From: Streptomyces cadmiisoli
GTDB lineage: Bacteria > Actinomycetota > Actinomycetes > Streptomycetales > Streptomycetaceae
Direction: 5' to 3'
Assembly: GCF_003261055.1 (NCBI RefSeq)
Contig: NZ_CP030073.1
Span: forward strand, 6,448,001 to 6,512,000
DNA: 64,000 nt
A program made the translations under genes and the position numbers. The number at the start of each line of letters is the position of its first letter. Positions within the stretch are counted from its first letter, which is position 1. Below the pieces are notes generated by a model, which searched no databases, was not told where the DNA came from, and saw only the letters and a program-made list of their open reading frames with translations. Shown piece by piece: positions 17,681 to 24,911 of the stretch.

Positions 17681-17700
17681 CCTAACAAGTGTTTGGTAGG
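17681..17700. promoter_or_regulatory. KstR2-box-like operator, site 1
   Basis: CCTAACAAGTGTTTGGTAGG is an imperfect palindrome between the divergent fadE31-like and ipdF-like genes. Read on the minus strand, ACCAAACACTTGTT fits the published KstR2 motif AnCAAGnnCTTGnT at 9 of 10 defined positions. The same core recurs at 23971 with one change. It lies 17 bp from the fadE start and 13 bp from the SDR start, well placed to block both promoters. Confidence 0.75.
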
Positions 17701-17713
17701 TTAGCGTGGCGGC

Positions 17714-18499
17714 ATGACAGACGTCGAGACTCCGTCGTACGTCCCCGGGCACCGACTGCTCGCCGGGCGCACCGCCGTCGTCACGGCGGCGGCGGGAGCG
17801 GGGATCGGCGGCGCGACCGCCCGCCGGTTCCTGGAGGAGGGCGCGCGCGTGCTGATCAGCGACGCCCATGTGCGGCGGCTGAAGGAGTGCGAGGCCGCGC
17901 TGGCGCGCGAGTTCCCGGGCGCGGTGGCCGCGGCCCCCTGTGACGTCACCGACGAGGCCCAGGTGCGCGCGCTGTTCGAGACGGCCGTGCGCGAGCACGG
18001 GCGGCTGGACATCGTCGTGAACAACGCCGGACTGGGCGGCACCGCCGAACTGGTCGACATGAGCGACGAGCAGTGGACACGCGTACTGGACGTGACGCTC
18101 AACGGCACCTTCCGATGCACCCGGGCCGCCCTGCGCGCCATGCGGACCACGGGCGGCGGGGTGATCGTCAACAACGCGTCCGTCGTCGGCTGGCGCGCCC
18201 AGCCGGGGCAGGCGCACTACGCGGCGGCGAAGGCGGGCGTGATGGCGCTGACCAGATGCGCGGCACTGGAGGCCGCCGCCCACGGAGTGCGGGTCAACGC
18301 CGTCGCCCCGACCCTCGCCATGCATCCGCACCTGGTGAAGGTGACCACCCCCGAACTGCTCGCCGAGCTCACCGCCCGCGAGGCCTTCGGGCGGTACGCC
18401 GAACCCTGGGAGGTGGCCAACGTGATCGTGTTCCTGGCCTCCGGCTACTCCTCGTATCTGACCGGAGAGGTCGTCTCCGTCAGTGCGCAGCATCCCTAG
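17714..18499 (+). CDS. ipdF: Short-chain dehydrogenase, IpdF-like
   Basis: A 261-residue SDR. The nucleotide site is VVTAAAGAGIGGATARRFL (about 22-40), with NNAGLGG near 102. The catalytic Ser lies in NNASVVGWRAQ and the Tyr-Lys pair in HYAAAKAG. The ends NAVAPTLAMHPHLVKV and SSYLTGEVVSVSAQHP match my recollection of mycobacterial Rv3559c (IpdF), which oxidises the 5-hydroxy group of HIP-CoA during steroid ring degradation. ATG at 17714 follows the KstR2-like box; no strong ribosome binding site is visible, so a near-leaderless mRNA is possible. The regulator and thiolase genes follow on the same strand with gaps of under 25 bases, forming an operon. Confidence 0.85.
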   Translation: MTDVETPSYVPGHRLLAGRTAVVTAAAGAGIGGATARRFLEEGARVLISDAHVRRLKECEAALAREFPGAVAAAPCDVTDEAQVRALFETAVREHGRLDIVVNNAGLGGTAELVDMSDEQWTRVLDVTLNGTFRCTRAALRAMRTTGGGVIVNNASVVGWRAQPGQAHYAAAKAGVMALTRCAALEAAAHGVRVNAVAPTLAMHPHLVKVTTPELLAELTAREAFGRYAEPWEVANVIVFLASGYSSYLTGEVVSVSAQHP

Positions 18500-18517
18500 G
18501 CGCGGGCGCGGACCACA

Positions 18518-19141
18518 ATGGGCCACGTGCCGACCAAGAAGAACCCCCAGGCGACCGGGGCCGCACCCGCCCGTCGCCGCGAACTCCTGCGCACCGCCGC
18601 CGGGGTCTTCGCCGAACAGGGCTACAACGCCACGACCGTACGCACCATCGCCGACCAGGCGGGCATGCTCGCGGGCAGTCTCTACTACCACTTCGACTCC
18701 AAGGAGTCGATGCTGGAGGAGATCCTGCGCACCTTCCTGGACGAGCTGTGGGAGGGCTACGACACCGTCCTCGCGGCCCGGCTCGGGCCCCGCGAGACGC
18801 TTCAGGCCCTGGTCACCGAGTCGTTCAAGGAGATCGACCGGTACCGCGACGCCGTGGCGATCTACCAGAAGGAGTCCAAGCAGCTGCTCGCGCAGGAGCG
18901 GTTCGCGTTCCTCGCCGAGTCACAGCGCAGATTCGAGACCGCGTGGCTGTCCACGCTGGAGCGCGGGGTCGCGGAGCGGGTCTTCCGCGCCGACCTCGAC
19001 GTCCGGCTCACCTACCGGTTCGTCCGGGACACGGTGTGGGTCGCCGCGTCCTGGTACCGGCCCGGCGGGCAGCACAGCCCGGAGGAGATCGCCCGCCAGT
19101 ACCTGTCGATGGTGCTGGACGGGATCGCCGTACGTGAATAG
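18518..19141 (+). CDS. kstR2: TetR family regulator, KstR2-like
   Basis: A 207-residue TetR repressor. The HTH domain runs from about residue 18 to 65 (RRRELLRTAAGVFAEQGYNA, then IADQAGMLAGSLYYHFDSKE). The ligand domain ends with TYRFVRDTVWVAASWYRPGG and QYLSMVLDGI. Those C-terminal blocks are very close to my recollection of mycobacterial KstR2 (YRFIRDTTWVSVRWYRPGG), which senses HIP-CoA and represses ring C/D genes. It sits inside the cluster whose two divergent promoters carry KstR2-like boxes, so self-regulation and control of the whole block is likely. A GTG at 18527 is an alternative start. Function inferred from similarity and context. Confidence 0.88.
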   Translation: MGHVPTKKNPQATGAAPARRRELLRTAAGVFAEQGYNATTVRTIADQAGMLAGSLYYHFDSKESMLEEILRTFLDELWEGYDTVLAARLGPRETLQALVTESFKEIDRYRDAVAIYQKESKQLLAQERFAFLAESQRRFETAWLSTLERGVAERVFRADLDVRLTYRFVRDTVWVAASWYRPGGQHSPEEIARQYLSMVLDGIAVRE

Positions 19142-19164
19142 CCCTTTTCCGTGAGGGAGTTGCC

Positions 19165-20322
19165 ATGGCCGAGGCCTACATCGTCGAAGCGGTCCGCACG
19201 CCCGTGGGGCGGCGCGGGGGAGGACTGAGCGCGGTCCATCCGGCCGATCTCGGCGCGCACGCGCTCAAGGCGCTGATCCAGCGGTCCGGGGTCGACCCGG
19301 CGGCGGTCGAGGACGTCGTTCTCGGCTGCCTGGACACCGTCGGACCCCAGGCCGGGGACATCGCACGGACCTGCTGGCTGGCCGCCGGGCTGCCCGAGGA
19401 GGTGCCGGGGGTGACGGTGGACCGGCAGTGCGGATCCTCCCAGCAGGCCGTGCACTTCGCCGCGCAGGGCGTGCTGTCCGGTACGCAGGACCTGGTGGTC
19501 GCCGGCGGCGTGCAGAACATGTCGCAGATCCCGATCGCCTACGCGACCCGGCAGGCCGCCCAGCCGCTGGGCTTCACCGAGGGTCCCTTCGCCGGCAGCG
19601 AGGGATGGCGGGCGCGGTACGGGAACCGGGCCGTCAACCAGTTCGCCGGCGCCGAGATGATCGCCGCGAAGTGGGGGATCGGCCGGTCCGAACAGGAGGA
19701 GTTCGCGCTCTCCTCGCACCGGAAGGCGGTGCGGGCGATCGACGAGGGCCGGTTCACCCGGGAGACCGTGCCGTACGGGGACATGGCCGTCGACGAGGGC
19801 CCCCGGCGGGACACCTCGCTGGAGAGGATGGCCGCGCTGAAGCCGGTCATCGACGGCGGCACCGTCACGGCCGCCTGCTCCTCGCAGGTCTCCGACGGCG
19901 CCGCGGCGATGCTGCTGGCCTCGGAGCGGGCGGTGCGCGAGCACGGGCTGACCCCGCGCGCCCGCGTCCACCACCTCTCGGTCCGCGGCGAGGACCCGAT
20001 CCGTATGCTCACCGCGCCCATACCGGCCACCGCCCATGCCCTGAAGAAGACCGGCCTGACCATCGACGCCATCGACCTCGTCGAGATCAACGAGGCCTTC
20101 GCGCCGGTCGTCCTGGCCTGGCTCAAGGAGACGGGCGCCGACCCGGCGAAGGTCAACGTCAACGGCGGCGCCATCGCCCTCGGACATCCCCTGGGCGCCA
20201 CCGGCGTCAAGCTGATGACGACCCTGCTGCACGAACTGGAGCGCACCGGGGGACGGTTCGGCCTGCAGACGATGTGCGAGGGCGGGGGACAGGCCAACGT
20301 GACGATCATCGAGCGGCTGTGA
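19165..20322 (+). CDS. fadA6: Thiolase, FadA6-like (acetyl-CoA acyltransferase)
   Basis: A 385-residue thiolase. The nucleophile is Cys89 in DRQCGSSQQAV, the histidine is H341 in GGAIALGHPLGATG, and the second cysteine is C371 in TMCEGGGQAN; NEAFAPVVLAWLK carries the conserved Asn-Glu-Ala-Phe. The start MAEAYIVEAVRTPVG and GGVQNMSQIPIA match my memory of FadA6 from the mycobacterial KstR2 regulon. That enzyme cleaves a beta-keto thioester made after steroid rings C and D have been opened. GAGGGAG lies 5 bases before the ATG. It is the third gene of the plus-strand operon behind the SDR and regulator, and faces the ipdC-ipdB-ipdA-echA20 operon. Confidence 0.9.
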   Translation: MAEAYIVEAVRTPVGRRGGGLSAVHPADLGAHALKALIQRSGVDPAAVEDVVLGCLDTVGPQAGDIARTCWLAAGLPEEVPGVTVDRQCGSSQQAVHFAAQGVLSGTQDLVVAGGVQNMSQIPIAYATRQAAQPLGFTEGPFAGSEGWRARYGNRAVNQFAGAEMIAAKWGIGRSEQEEFALSSHRKAVRAIDEGRFTRETVPYGDMAVDEGPRRDTSLERMAALKPVIDGGTVTAACSSQVSDGAAAMLLASERAVREHGLTPRARVHHLSVRGEDPIRMLTAPIPATAHALKKTGLTIDAIDLVEINEAFAPVVLAWLKETGADPAKVNVNGGAIALGHPLGATGVKLMTTLLHELERTGGRFGLQTMCEGGGQANVTIIERL

Positions 20323-20354
20323 GGGGCGGGGGCGCACCCGGGCACGGGTAGACG

Positions 20355-20475
20355 GCGCGGCGGCGTGGTGCGGTGTGGTGGCGGGGCGTGGTGCGGCGGC
20401 GCGGTGTGGTGGCGGGGTGTGGTGGCGGGGCGTGGTGCGGCGGCGCGGTGTGGTGGCGTGGTGCGGCCGCGTGGC
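20355..20475. repeat. G/T-rich low-complexity tandem repeat between convergent operons
   Basis: About 120 bases made almost only of G, C and T on the plus strand. They are built from repeated GTGGTGGCGGGG and CGTGGTGCGGCGGCGCG blocks, with two near-identical copies of an approximately 30-40 base unit. It lies between the fadA6-like stop and the ipdC-like stop. No gene is credible here despite open frames. Possible G-rich structure or replication-slippage hotspot. Confidence 0.7.
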
Positions 20476-20562
20476 CGGGAGGGGACAAGGCCCCCGGCCA
20501 CCGCGGCCCGAACCCGGGCCCCTGTCGCCGGGGTGAAGTGCCGCGGCCCCTCCCCGGAGCCG

Positions 20563-21618
20563 CTATCCGCGGTCGCGGGCCGGCAGCGTGCCGAGGATCG
20601 CCTCCGCCTGGGCCATCACCCCCGTCACCAGCTCCGCGCACGACGGCAGGTCGTCGATGACCCCGGCGACCTGCCCGGACGCCATGACGCCGACGTCGGT
20701 CCGGCCGTCCACCATCGACGCCTTGAGCAGCATCGGTGTGTTCGCGGCGAGCAGGACCTGGCTCCACGTCAGATCCTTGCCGTGCCGCAGCGCCCGTCCG
20801 TCCGCGATCATCCGGTGCCAGGTCAGCCCGGACAGCTTCCGGAAGCCGGCCGCTCTGCGCACGGCGCGGAGCAGCGCCGCCGCGCGGCCGGACCGCTCCA
20901 GCTCGTCGACCAGCTCCGTACGCAGCATGCGGTGCGGCAGGCCGTCCACCGCGCGGGTGACCGTGACGTCCCTGACCGTCGCCGCCAGGTACCGCGCCTT
21001 GACCGCGTCCGGCACCGGCGAGTCCGACGTCAGCAGGAACCGGGTGCCCATGGCGACACCCGCCGCCCCGTACGCCAGCGCCGCGACCAGGCCCCGGCCG
21101 TCGAAGAAGCCGCCCGCCGCCACGACCGGTATGTCCACGGCGTCCACGACCTGCGGCAGCAGGACCGTGGTGGCCACCTCGCCGGTGTGCCCGCCCCCCT
21201 CACCGCCCTGCACGATCACCGCGTCGGCGCCCCACGCCGCGACCTTCTCGGCATGGCGCCGCGCGCCGACGGACGGCATCACCACCGTGCCCGCCTCCTT
21301 GAGCGCGTCGATCAGCTCCCGGGAGGGGGCGAGGGCGAAGGAGGCGACCCGGACACCCTCGTCGATCATGATCCGTACCCGGTCGGCCGCGTCCCCCGCG
21401 TCGGCGCGCAGGTTGACCCCGAACGGCGCCGTGGTGCGGGAGCGCACCTCGCGGATCGCCGCGCGCAGCTGATCGGGCGTCATCGTCGCCGACGCCAGGA
21501 TGCCCAGCGCGCCCGCGTTCGCCGCCGCCGAGACCAGGCGCGGCCCGGCCACCCAGCCCATGCCGGTCTGCACGACGGGGTGCCGTACGCCGACCAGCCG
21601 GGTGAGTGCCGTCTCCAT
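20563..21618 (-). CDS. ipdC: NAD(P)H-flavin enoyl-CoA reductase-like protein, IpdC-like (nitronate monooxygenase fold)
   Basis: A 351-residue FMN TIM-barrel protein of the 2-nitropropane dioxygenase/nitronate monooxygenase family. The start METALTRLVGVRHPVVQTGM is typical, as are GVNLRAD, VIVQGGEGGGHTGEV (about 130-144) and VVAAGGFFDGRGLVAALAYG (about 164-183). Within steroid clusters this family is IpdC, which acts on a ring-opened HIP-CoA intermediate. Its placement directly downstream of IpdB and IpdA supports that role over true nitronate oxidation. ATG at 21618 overlaps the IpdB stop (TGATG). It is the last gene of a four-gene minus-strand operon starting at the echA20-like gene. Confidence 0.87.
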   Translation of the reverse strand: METALTRLVGVRHPVVQTGMGWVAGPRLVSAAANAGALGILASATMTPDQLRAAIREVRSRTTAPFGVNLRADAGDAADRVRIMIDEGVRVASFALAPSRELIDALKEAGTVVMPSVGARRHAEKVAAWGADAVIVQGGEGGGHTGEVATTVLLPQVVDAVDIPVVAAGGFFDGRGLVAALAYGAAGVAMGTRFLLTSDSPVPDAVKARYLAATVRDVTVTRAVDGLPHRMLRTELVDELERSGRAAALLRAVRRAAGFRKLSGLTWHRMIADGRALRHGKDLTWSQVLLAANTPMLLKASMVDGRTDVGVMASGQVAGVIDDLPSCAELVTGVMAQAEAILGTLPARDRG

Positions 21619-22361
21619 CAGCTCCGCACCTCCCGGTCCCGGACGTTCGCCGGGTCGATCACCTCGCGGATCAGGCGCAGCTCCTCCGGGGTGGGTGTGC
21701 GGGTCGGCGGCACCTCGGGCGGGACGGTCAGCTCGAAGCCCGTCGCCTCCCGCACCTGGTCGGCCGTCACCCCCGGGTGCAGCGTGACCACCCGCATCGA
21801 GTGGTCCGGCGTGGCGAAGTCGAAGACGCCGAGATCCGACACGACCCGGGCCAGCCGGTGGAAGCGGGCCGTGGCCGGGTGCTCGGCGGCCCGGTCGTAC
21901 CCGACCCCGCACACCATGTCGACGCGCTCGACGAACACCCGCCGCGAGTGCCGCGGGATCCAGTAACTCGTCGGGTTGTTCAGGGTGTTGACCGGCGCCC
22001 CGCGCACCCCGAGCAGTTGCCGCGCCGGTCTCGCCCAGTCACCGATGCAGGAGATGTTCTGGTTGCCCTGGCGGTCGAGCTGGCTCGCGCCCATCATCAC
22101 GTGCCGTCGGCCGCCGGTGACCCAGGTCAGATGCCGGCGGTAGGGCAGCCAGCCCTCCGGGGTGCCGTCGGCGTCCACCAGCGTCGCCTCGCCGTCGGTC
22201 AGCAGCAGGTCGGGGGCGAAGGTGCGGCGGGCGAGCCGGGCACCGATGGAGGGGATCGGCCCCATCGGACTCGCCAGGATCTCGCCCGCGCCGCGCCAGA
22301 CCTCCGCGCAGGCGATCACGCAGTACTCGGCGCGGGTGGGCGAAGCCGTGGACGCGGTCAT
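21618..22361 (-). CDS. ipdB: CoA-transferase-like beta subunit, IpdB-like (ring D hydrolase)
   Basis: A 247-residue class I CoA-transferase-fold subunit. In steroid-degrading bacteria IpdA and IpdB form a heterotetramer that hydrolyses a carbon-carbon bond in COCHEA-CoA, opening the last steroid ring, rather than moving CoA. Matching segments are EVWRGAGEILASPMGPIPSI (about 20-39), LLLTDGEATLVDADG, RRHVMMGASQLDRQGNQNIS and GVFDFATPDHSMRVVTLHPG. The final IREVIDPANVRDREVRS is very close to my memory of Rv3552. Start and stop overlap the neighbours (ATGA and TGATG), so subunits are made in step. No missing conserved block was seen. Confidence 0.9.
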   Translation of the reverse strand: MTASTASPTRAEYCVIACAEVWRGAGEILASPMGPIPSIGARLARRTFAPDLLLTDGEATLVDADGTPEGWLPYRRHLTWVTGGRRHVMMGASQLDRQGNQNISCIGDWARPARQLLGVRGAPVNTLNNPTSYWIPRHSRRVFVERVDMVCGVGYDRAAEHPATARFHRLARVVSDLGVFDFATPDHSMRVVTLHPGVTADQVREATGFELTVPPEVPPTRTPTPEELRLIREVIDPANVRDREVRS

Positions 22362-23206
22362 GGCCGCTCCCCGTGCCAGGCGCGGACGGCGGATCGGTAC
22401 GCCTGCTCGTCACCGGCGAGGAAACGGTCGGCGAACTCCGCCCAGGGCGTGCTCGCGTAGTGCTGCTGGAAGGCCTCGTCCCTCGGGTGGTCGGGTGCGC
22501 AGGAGGTGAAGTGGGCGCCGTTGGGGGCTTCGACGACGGCGGCCACCGTGTGGCGCGCCACGAGCAGCGTCTGCGGCGCGGCGTCCTTCGTCAGCTCGGC
22601 CGTGTCCACGATCCGCTCGCAGGAGACGATCGCCCGGTCGGCCGCCTCGCAGAACAGGTCGTCGAAGTACGGGTCGGGGCCCAGGTACTGCCCGTTGCCC
22701 CGGCGGTCGGCGCGGTTGACGTGGACGAGGGCCGCGTCCATGCGCAGGGCGGGCACGGCCACGAACGTCTCGCCGTCCTCGTACGGGGAGGTCACCGTGC
22801 GCAGCGCGGGGTTGACCCGCATGACGTCCGAGCCGATGCCGGCCCGCACCGGCAGGAACGGCATCCGGTTCGCCGCGGCGTGCAGCCCCCACAGGAACAT
22901 CGCCTCGTCGATCTCCATGAGCTCGAAGGCCCCGCGCTCGCGGGCCGCGCGGTAGTGCGGTTCGAGCGGGATCGAGTCGAGCGTCACGAAGGCGGTGACC
23001 AGCCGGCGGATCCGGCCCGCCGCGGCGAGCATGCCGACGTCCGGGCCGCCGTAGGAGACCACCGTGAGATCCGTGATGCCGGTCCGCAGCAGTGCTCTGA
23101 CCAGCGCCATCGGTTTGCGCCGCGATCCCCAGCCGCCGATGCCGAGGGTCATGCCGCTCGCCAGCCGGGAGACCGCCTCGTCGGCGGTCGTCGTCTTGTC
23201 GCTCAC
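22358..23206 (-). CDS. ipdA: CoA-transferase-like alpha subunit, IpdA-like (ring D hydrolase)
   Basis: A 282-residue partner of IpdB. GMTLGIGGWGSRRKPMALVR (about 18-37) is the hallmark of IpdA and separates it from ordinary glutaconate CoA-transferase subunits. TVVSYGGPDVGMLAAAGRIR, LPFLPVRAGIGSDV and GPDPYFDDLFCEAADRAIVS also fit; the end carries EAPNGAHFTSCAPDHPRDEA. GTG at 23206 overlaps the stop of the echA20-like gene (GTGA). The gene lies in an operon echA20-ipdA-ipdB-ipdC, the same order as in mycobacteria as I recall it (Rv3550 to Rv3553). The pathway assignment is inference from homology; the overlap structure is direct. Confidence 0.9.
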   Translation of the reverse strand: MSDKTTTADEAVSRLASGMTLGIGGWGSRRKPMALVRALLRTGITDLTVVSYGGPDVGMLAAAGRIRRLVTAFVTLDSIPLEPHYRAARERGAFELMEIDEAMFLWGLHAAANRMPFLPVRAGIGSDVMRVNPALRTVTSPYEDGETFVAVPALRMDAALVHVNRADRRGNGQYLGPDPYFDDLFCEAADRAIVSCERIVDTAELTKDAAPQTLLVARHTVAAVVEAPNGAHFTSCAPDHPRDEAFQQHYASTPWAEFADRFLAGDEQAYRSAVRAWHGERP

Positions 23207-23949
23207 TCGGGTCCGTCCTTTCCGAAGCCGCCGCGGACCCGGTCGGCCACGCCGCTGAGGCTCGCCTCGAAGGTGAAGCCCTGCTCGAACCGGTAGCTGC
23301 GGCGCACGTCGACGGGGTCGATGCCGTTGATGGCGGCCTTGGCCAGGCGCAGCAGCCGGCCGTCCTTGGCGGCGATCTCGCGGGCCAACTCCAGTGCCGC
23401 CCCGTGGAGTTCCTCGCGGGGCACCACCCGCCACACCGAGCCGTGCGCGTGCAGCTCGGCCGCGGTCGCCGTGCGCGAGGTGTAGTACAGGGTGCGCATC
23501 AGGTGCTGGGGGACCAGACGGGCCAGGTGGGTGGCCGCGCCGAGGGCGCCCCGGTCCAGCTCGGGCAGACCGAAGGTGGCGTCCTCGCTCGCCACGATCG
23601 CGTCCGCGTTCCCCACCAGGCCGATGCCGCCCCCGAGACAGAAGCCCTGCACCGCCGCCACGACGGGGGTCTCGCACTCGTACACCGCGGCGAAGGCCTC
23701 CGCGCAGCCGGAGTTGGCGCCCAGCAGGGCGCTGTCGCCGCGCGCCTGTATCTCCTTGATGTCCACGCCGGCGTTGAAGCCCCGCCCCCGCGCCGCCAGC
23801 ACGACACAGCGCACCTCGGGGTCCCGGCCGGCCGCGCGCACGGCGCCGGCCAGGGCGTACCACCCGGCGACCGGCAGTGCGTTCACTGGCGGGAAGTCGA
23901 CCGTGACGACGGAAATCCCCTTTTCCGGGGACGAGGTGGAGACACCCAT
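23203..23949 (-). CDS. echA20: Enoyl-CoA hydratase/isomerase family protein, EchA20-like (ring C hydrolase)
   Basis: A 248-residue crotonase-fold protein. In the KstR2 pathway EchA20 hydrolyses a ring carbon-carbon bond of HIEC-CoA instead of hydrating a double bond. VTVDFPPVNALPVAGWYALA (about 16-35), RGFNAGVDIKEIQARGD, AAVQGFCLGGGIGLVGNADA and EDATFGLPELDRGALGAATH agree closely with my recollection of Rv3550, as does YRFEQGFTFEASLSGVAD near the end. ATG at 23949 is chosen. An in-frame ATG at 23979 lies inside the KstR2-like palindrome and would add 10 residues not expected for the family. First gene of the minus-strand operon. Confidence 0.9.
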   Translation of the reverse strand: MGVSTSSPEKGISVVTVDFPPVNALPVAGWYALAGAVRAAGRDPEVRCVVLAARGRGFNAGVDIKEIQARGDSALLGANSGCAEAFAAVYECETPVVAAVQGFCLGGGIGLVGNADAIVASEDATFGLPELDRGALGAATHLARLVPQHLMRTLYYTSRTATAAELHAHGSVWRVVPREELHGAALELAREIAAKDGRLLRLAKAAINGIDPVDVRRSYRFEQGFTFEASLSGVADRVRGGFGKDGPE

Positions 23950-23970
23950 GGGCGCATCAGCTACCTTTCC

Positions 23971-23988
23971 ACCAAACATTTGTTAGGT
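23971..23988. promoter_or_regulatory. KstR2-box-like operator, site 2
   Basis: ACCAAACATTTGTTAGGT lies between the divergent echA20-like and SDR genes. Seventeen bases match the minus-strand reading of site 1 (17681-17700) with a single C/T change in the centre. The KstR2 motif AnCAAGnnCTTGnT fits at 8 of 10 defined positions. The box begins 22 bp upstream of the echA20-like start. Confidence 0.72.
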
Positions 23989-24034
23989 GCGAGGCTTCGA
24001 AGCTAGCAGTCGTCGTTCGACGGTGGGAGCCCCT

Positions 24035-24910
24035 GTGGACGAAGCACTCCTTGTGGAGAACACCGATGACGCCGCGCACGCCGATGACGCCGCGCACGCC
24101 GATGACGCCGCGCGCGCCGATGACGCCGCGCGCGCCGAAGCCGCCGACCACGCCGCGGACGTCCGGCGTCCGCCTCTGTCCGGCCGGACCGTCGTCGTCA
24201 CCGGTGGCACCCGAGGGGTCGGCGCCGGCATCGCGCGGGCCTTCGTCGAGGCGGGCGCCGACGTCGTCGTCTGCGCGCGCAGACCGGCAGAGAACCCGGT
24301 CGAGGGCTGCCGGTTCGTGCCCCTCGACCTGCGCGACCGGCCGGCCGTCGCGGAGTTCTTCGCCGCGCTGCCCCGGCTCGACGTCCTCGTCAACAACGCG
24401 GGCGGCACACCCCACCGGCTGCTCACCGACGTGGACGCCGAGCGGCACGCGCGCGTGGTCGAGCTGAACCTCCTCGTCCCGCTCACCGCGACGCTCGCCG
24501 CCCACGAGCACCTCGCCCGCGCCCGGGGATCCGTGGTGATGATCGGCAGCGTCAGCGGCGGCCGCCCGTCCCCGGGGTCGGCCGCGTACGGCGCCGCCAA
24601 GGCGGGACTGGAGAGCCTCGCCCGCTCGATGGCCGTCGAGTGGGCGCCGGACGTGCGGGTCAACACGCTGGTGGTCGGGATGGTGCGCACGGAGTCGTCC
24701 CACCTCCACTACGGGGGTGCGGAGGGGATCGCCGCGGTGTCGCGGACGGTGCCGCTGGGGCGGCTCGCCGAACCGTCCGACGTCGGGTCGGCCGCGGTCT
24801 TCCTCGCCTCCGACGCCGCCCGCTACGTCAGCGGGGCGAGTCTGCTCGTGCACGGCGGAGGGGAGCGGCCCGCGTTCCTGGACGCGGCGACCGCCCGGAA
24901 GGAGGACTGA
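24035..24910 (+). CDS. Short-chain dehydrogenase with Asp-Ala repeat N-terminus (Rv3549c-like)
   Basis: A 291-residue SDR. Residues 11-40 are a repetitive acidic/alanine stretch, DDAAHA twice then DDAARA twice, encoded by four 18-bp tandem repeats. The enzyme proper starts near residue 45: VVVTGGTRGVGAGIARAFVE, LVNNAGGTP, IGSVSGGRPSPGSAAYGAAK (catalytic Ser, Tyr, Lys) and DAARYVSGASLLVHGGG. GTG at 24035 is chosen because GGGAG lies six bases upstream. In steroid loci the equivalent SDR pair (Rv3549c and Rv3548c as I recall) lies divergent from echA20, as here. The KstR2-like box 47 bp upstream implies common control. Substrate not assigned. Confidence 0.85.
   Translation: MDEALLVENTDDAAHADDAAHADDAARADDAARAEAADHAADVRRPPLSGRTVVVTGGTRGVGAGIARAFVEAGADVVVCARRPAENPVEGCRFVPLDLRDRPAVAEFFAALPRLDVLVNNAGGTPHRLLTDVDAERHARVVELNLLVPLTATLAAHEHLARARGSVVMIGSVSGGRPSPGSAAYGAAKAGLESLARSMAVEWAPDVRVNTLVVGMVRTESSHLHYGGAEGIAAVSRTVPLGRLAEPSDVGSAAVFLASDAARYVSGASLLVHGGGERPAFLDAATARKED
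24065..24154 (+). repeat. 18-bp coding tandem repeat (four copies plus a degenerate fifth)
   Basis: GATGACGCCGCGCACGCC at 24065-24082 and 24083-24100, then the same unit with one change (GCGC for GCAC) at 24101-24118 and 24119-24136. A diverged fifth copy is at 24137-24154. The length is a multiple of three, so copy-number change would keep the SDR frame. Confidence 0.95.
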
Positions 24911-24911
24911 G

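Noticed and set aside
20563..21618. True nitronate monooxygenase
   Set aside because: The fold is the same, but coupling to IpdA/IpdB/EchA20 makes IpdC the better assignment.
23971..23979. Start of the echA20-like gene at 23979
   Set aside because: The codon lies inside the KstR2-like palindrome and would add residues absent from EchA20 as I know it; the start at 23949 fits the family length.
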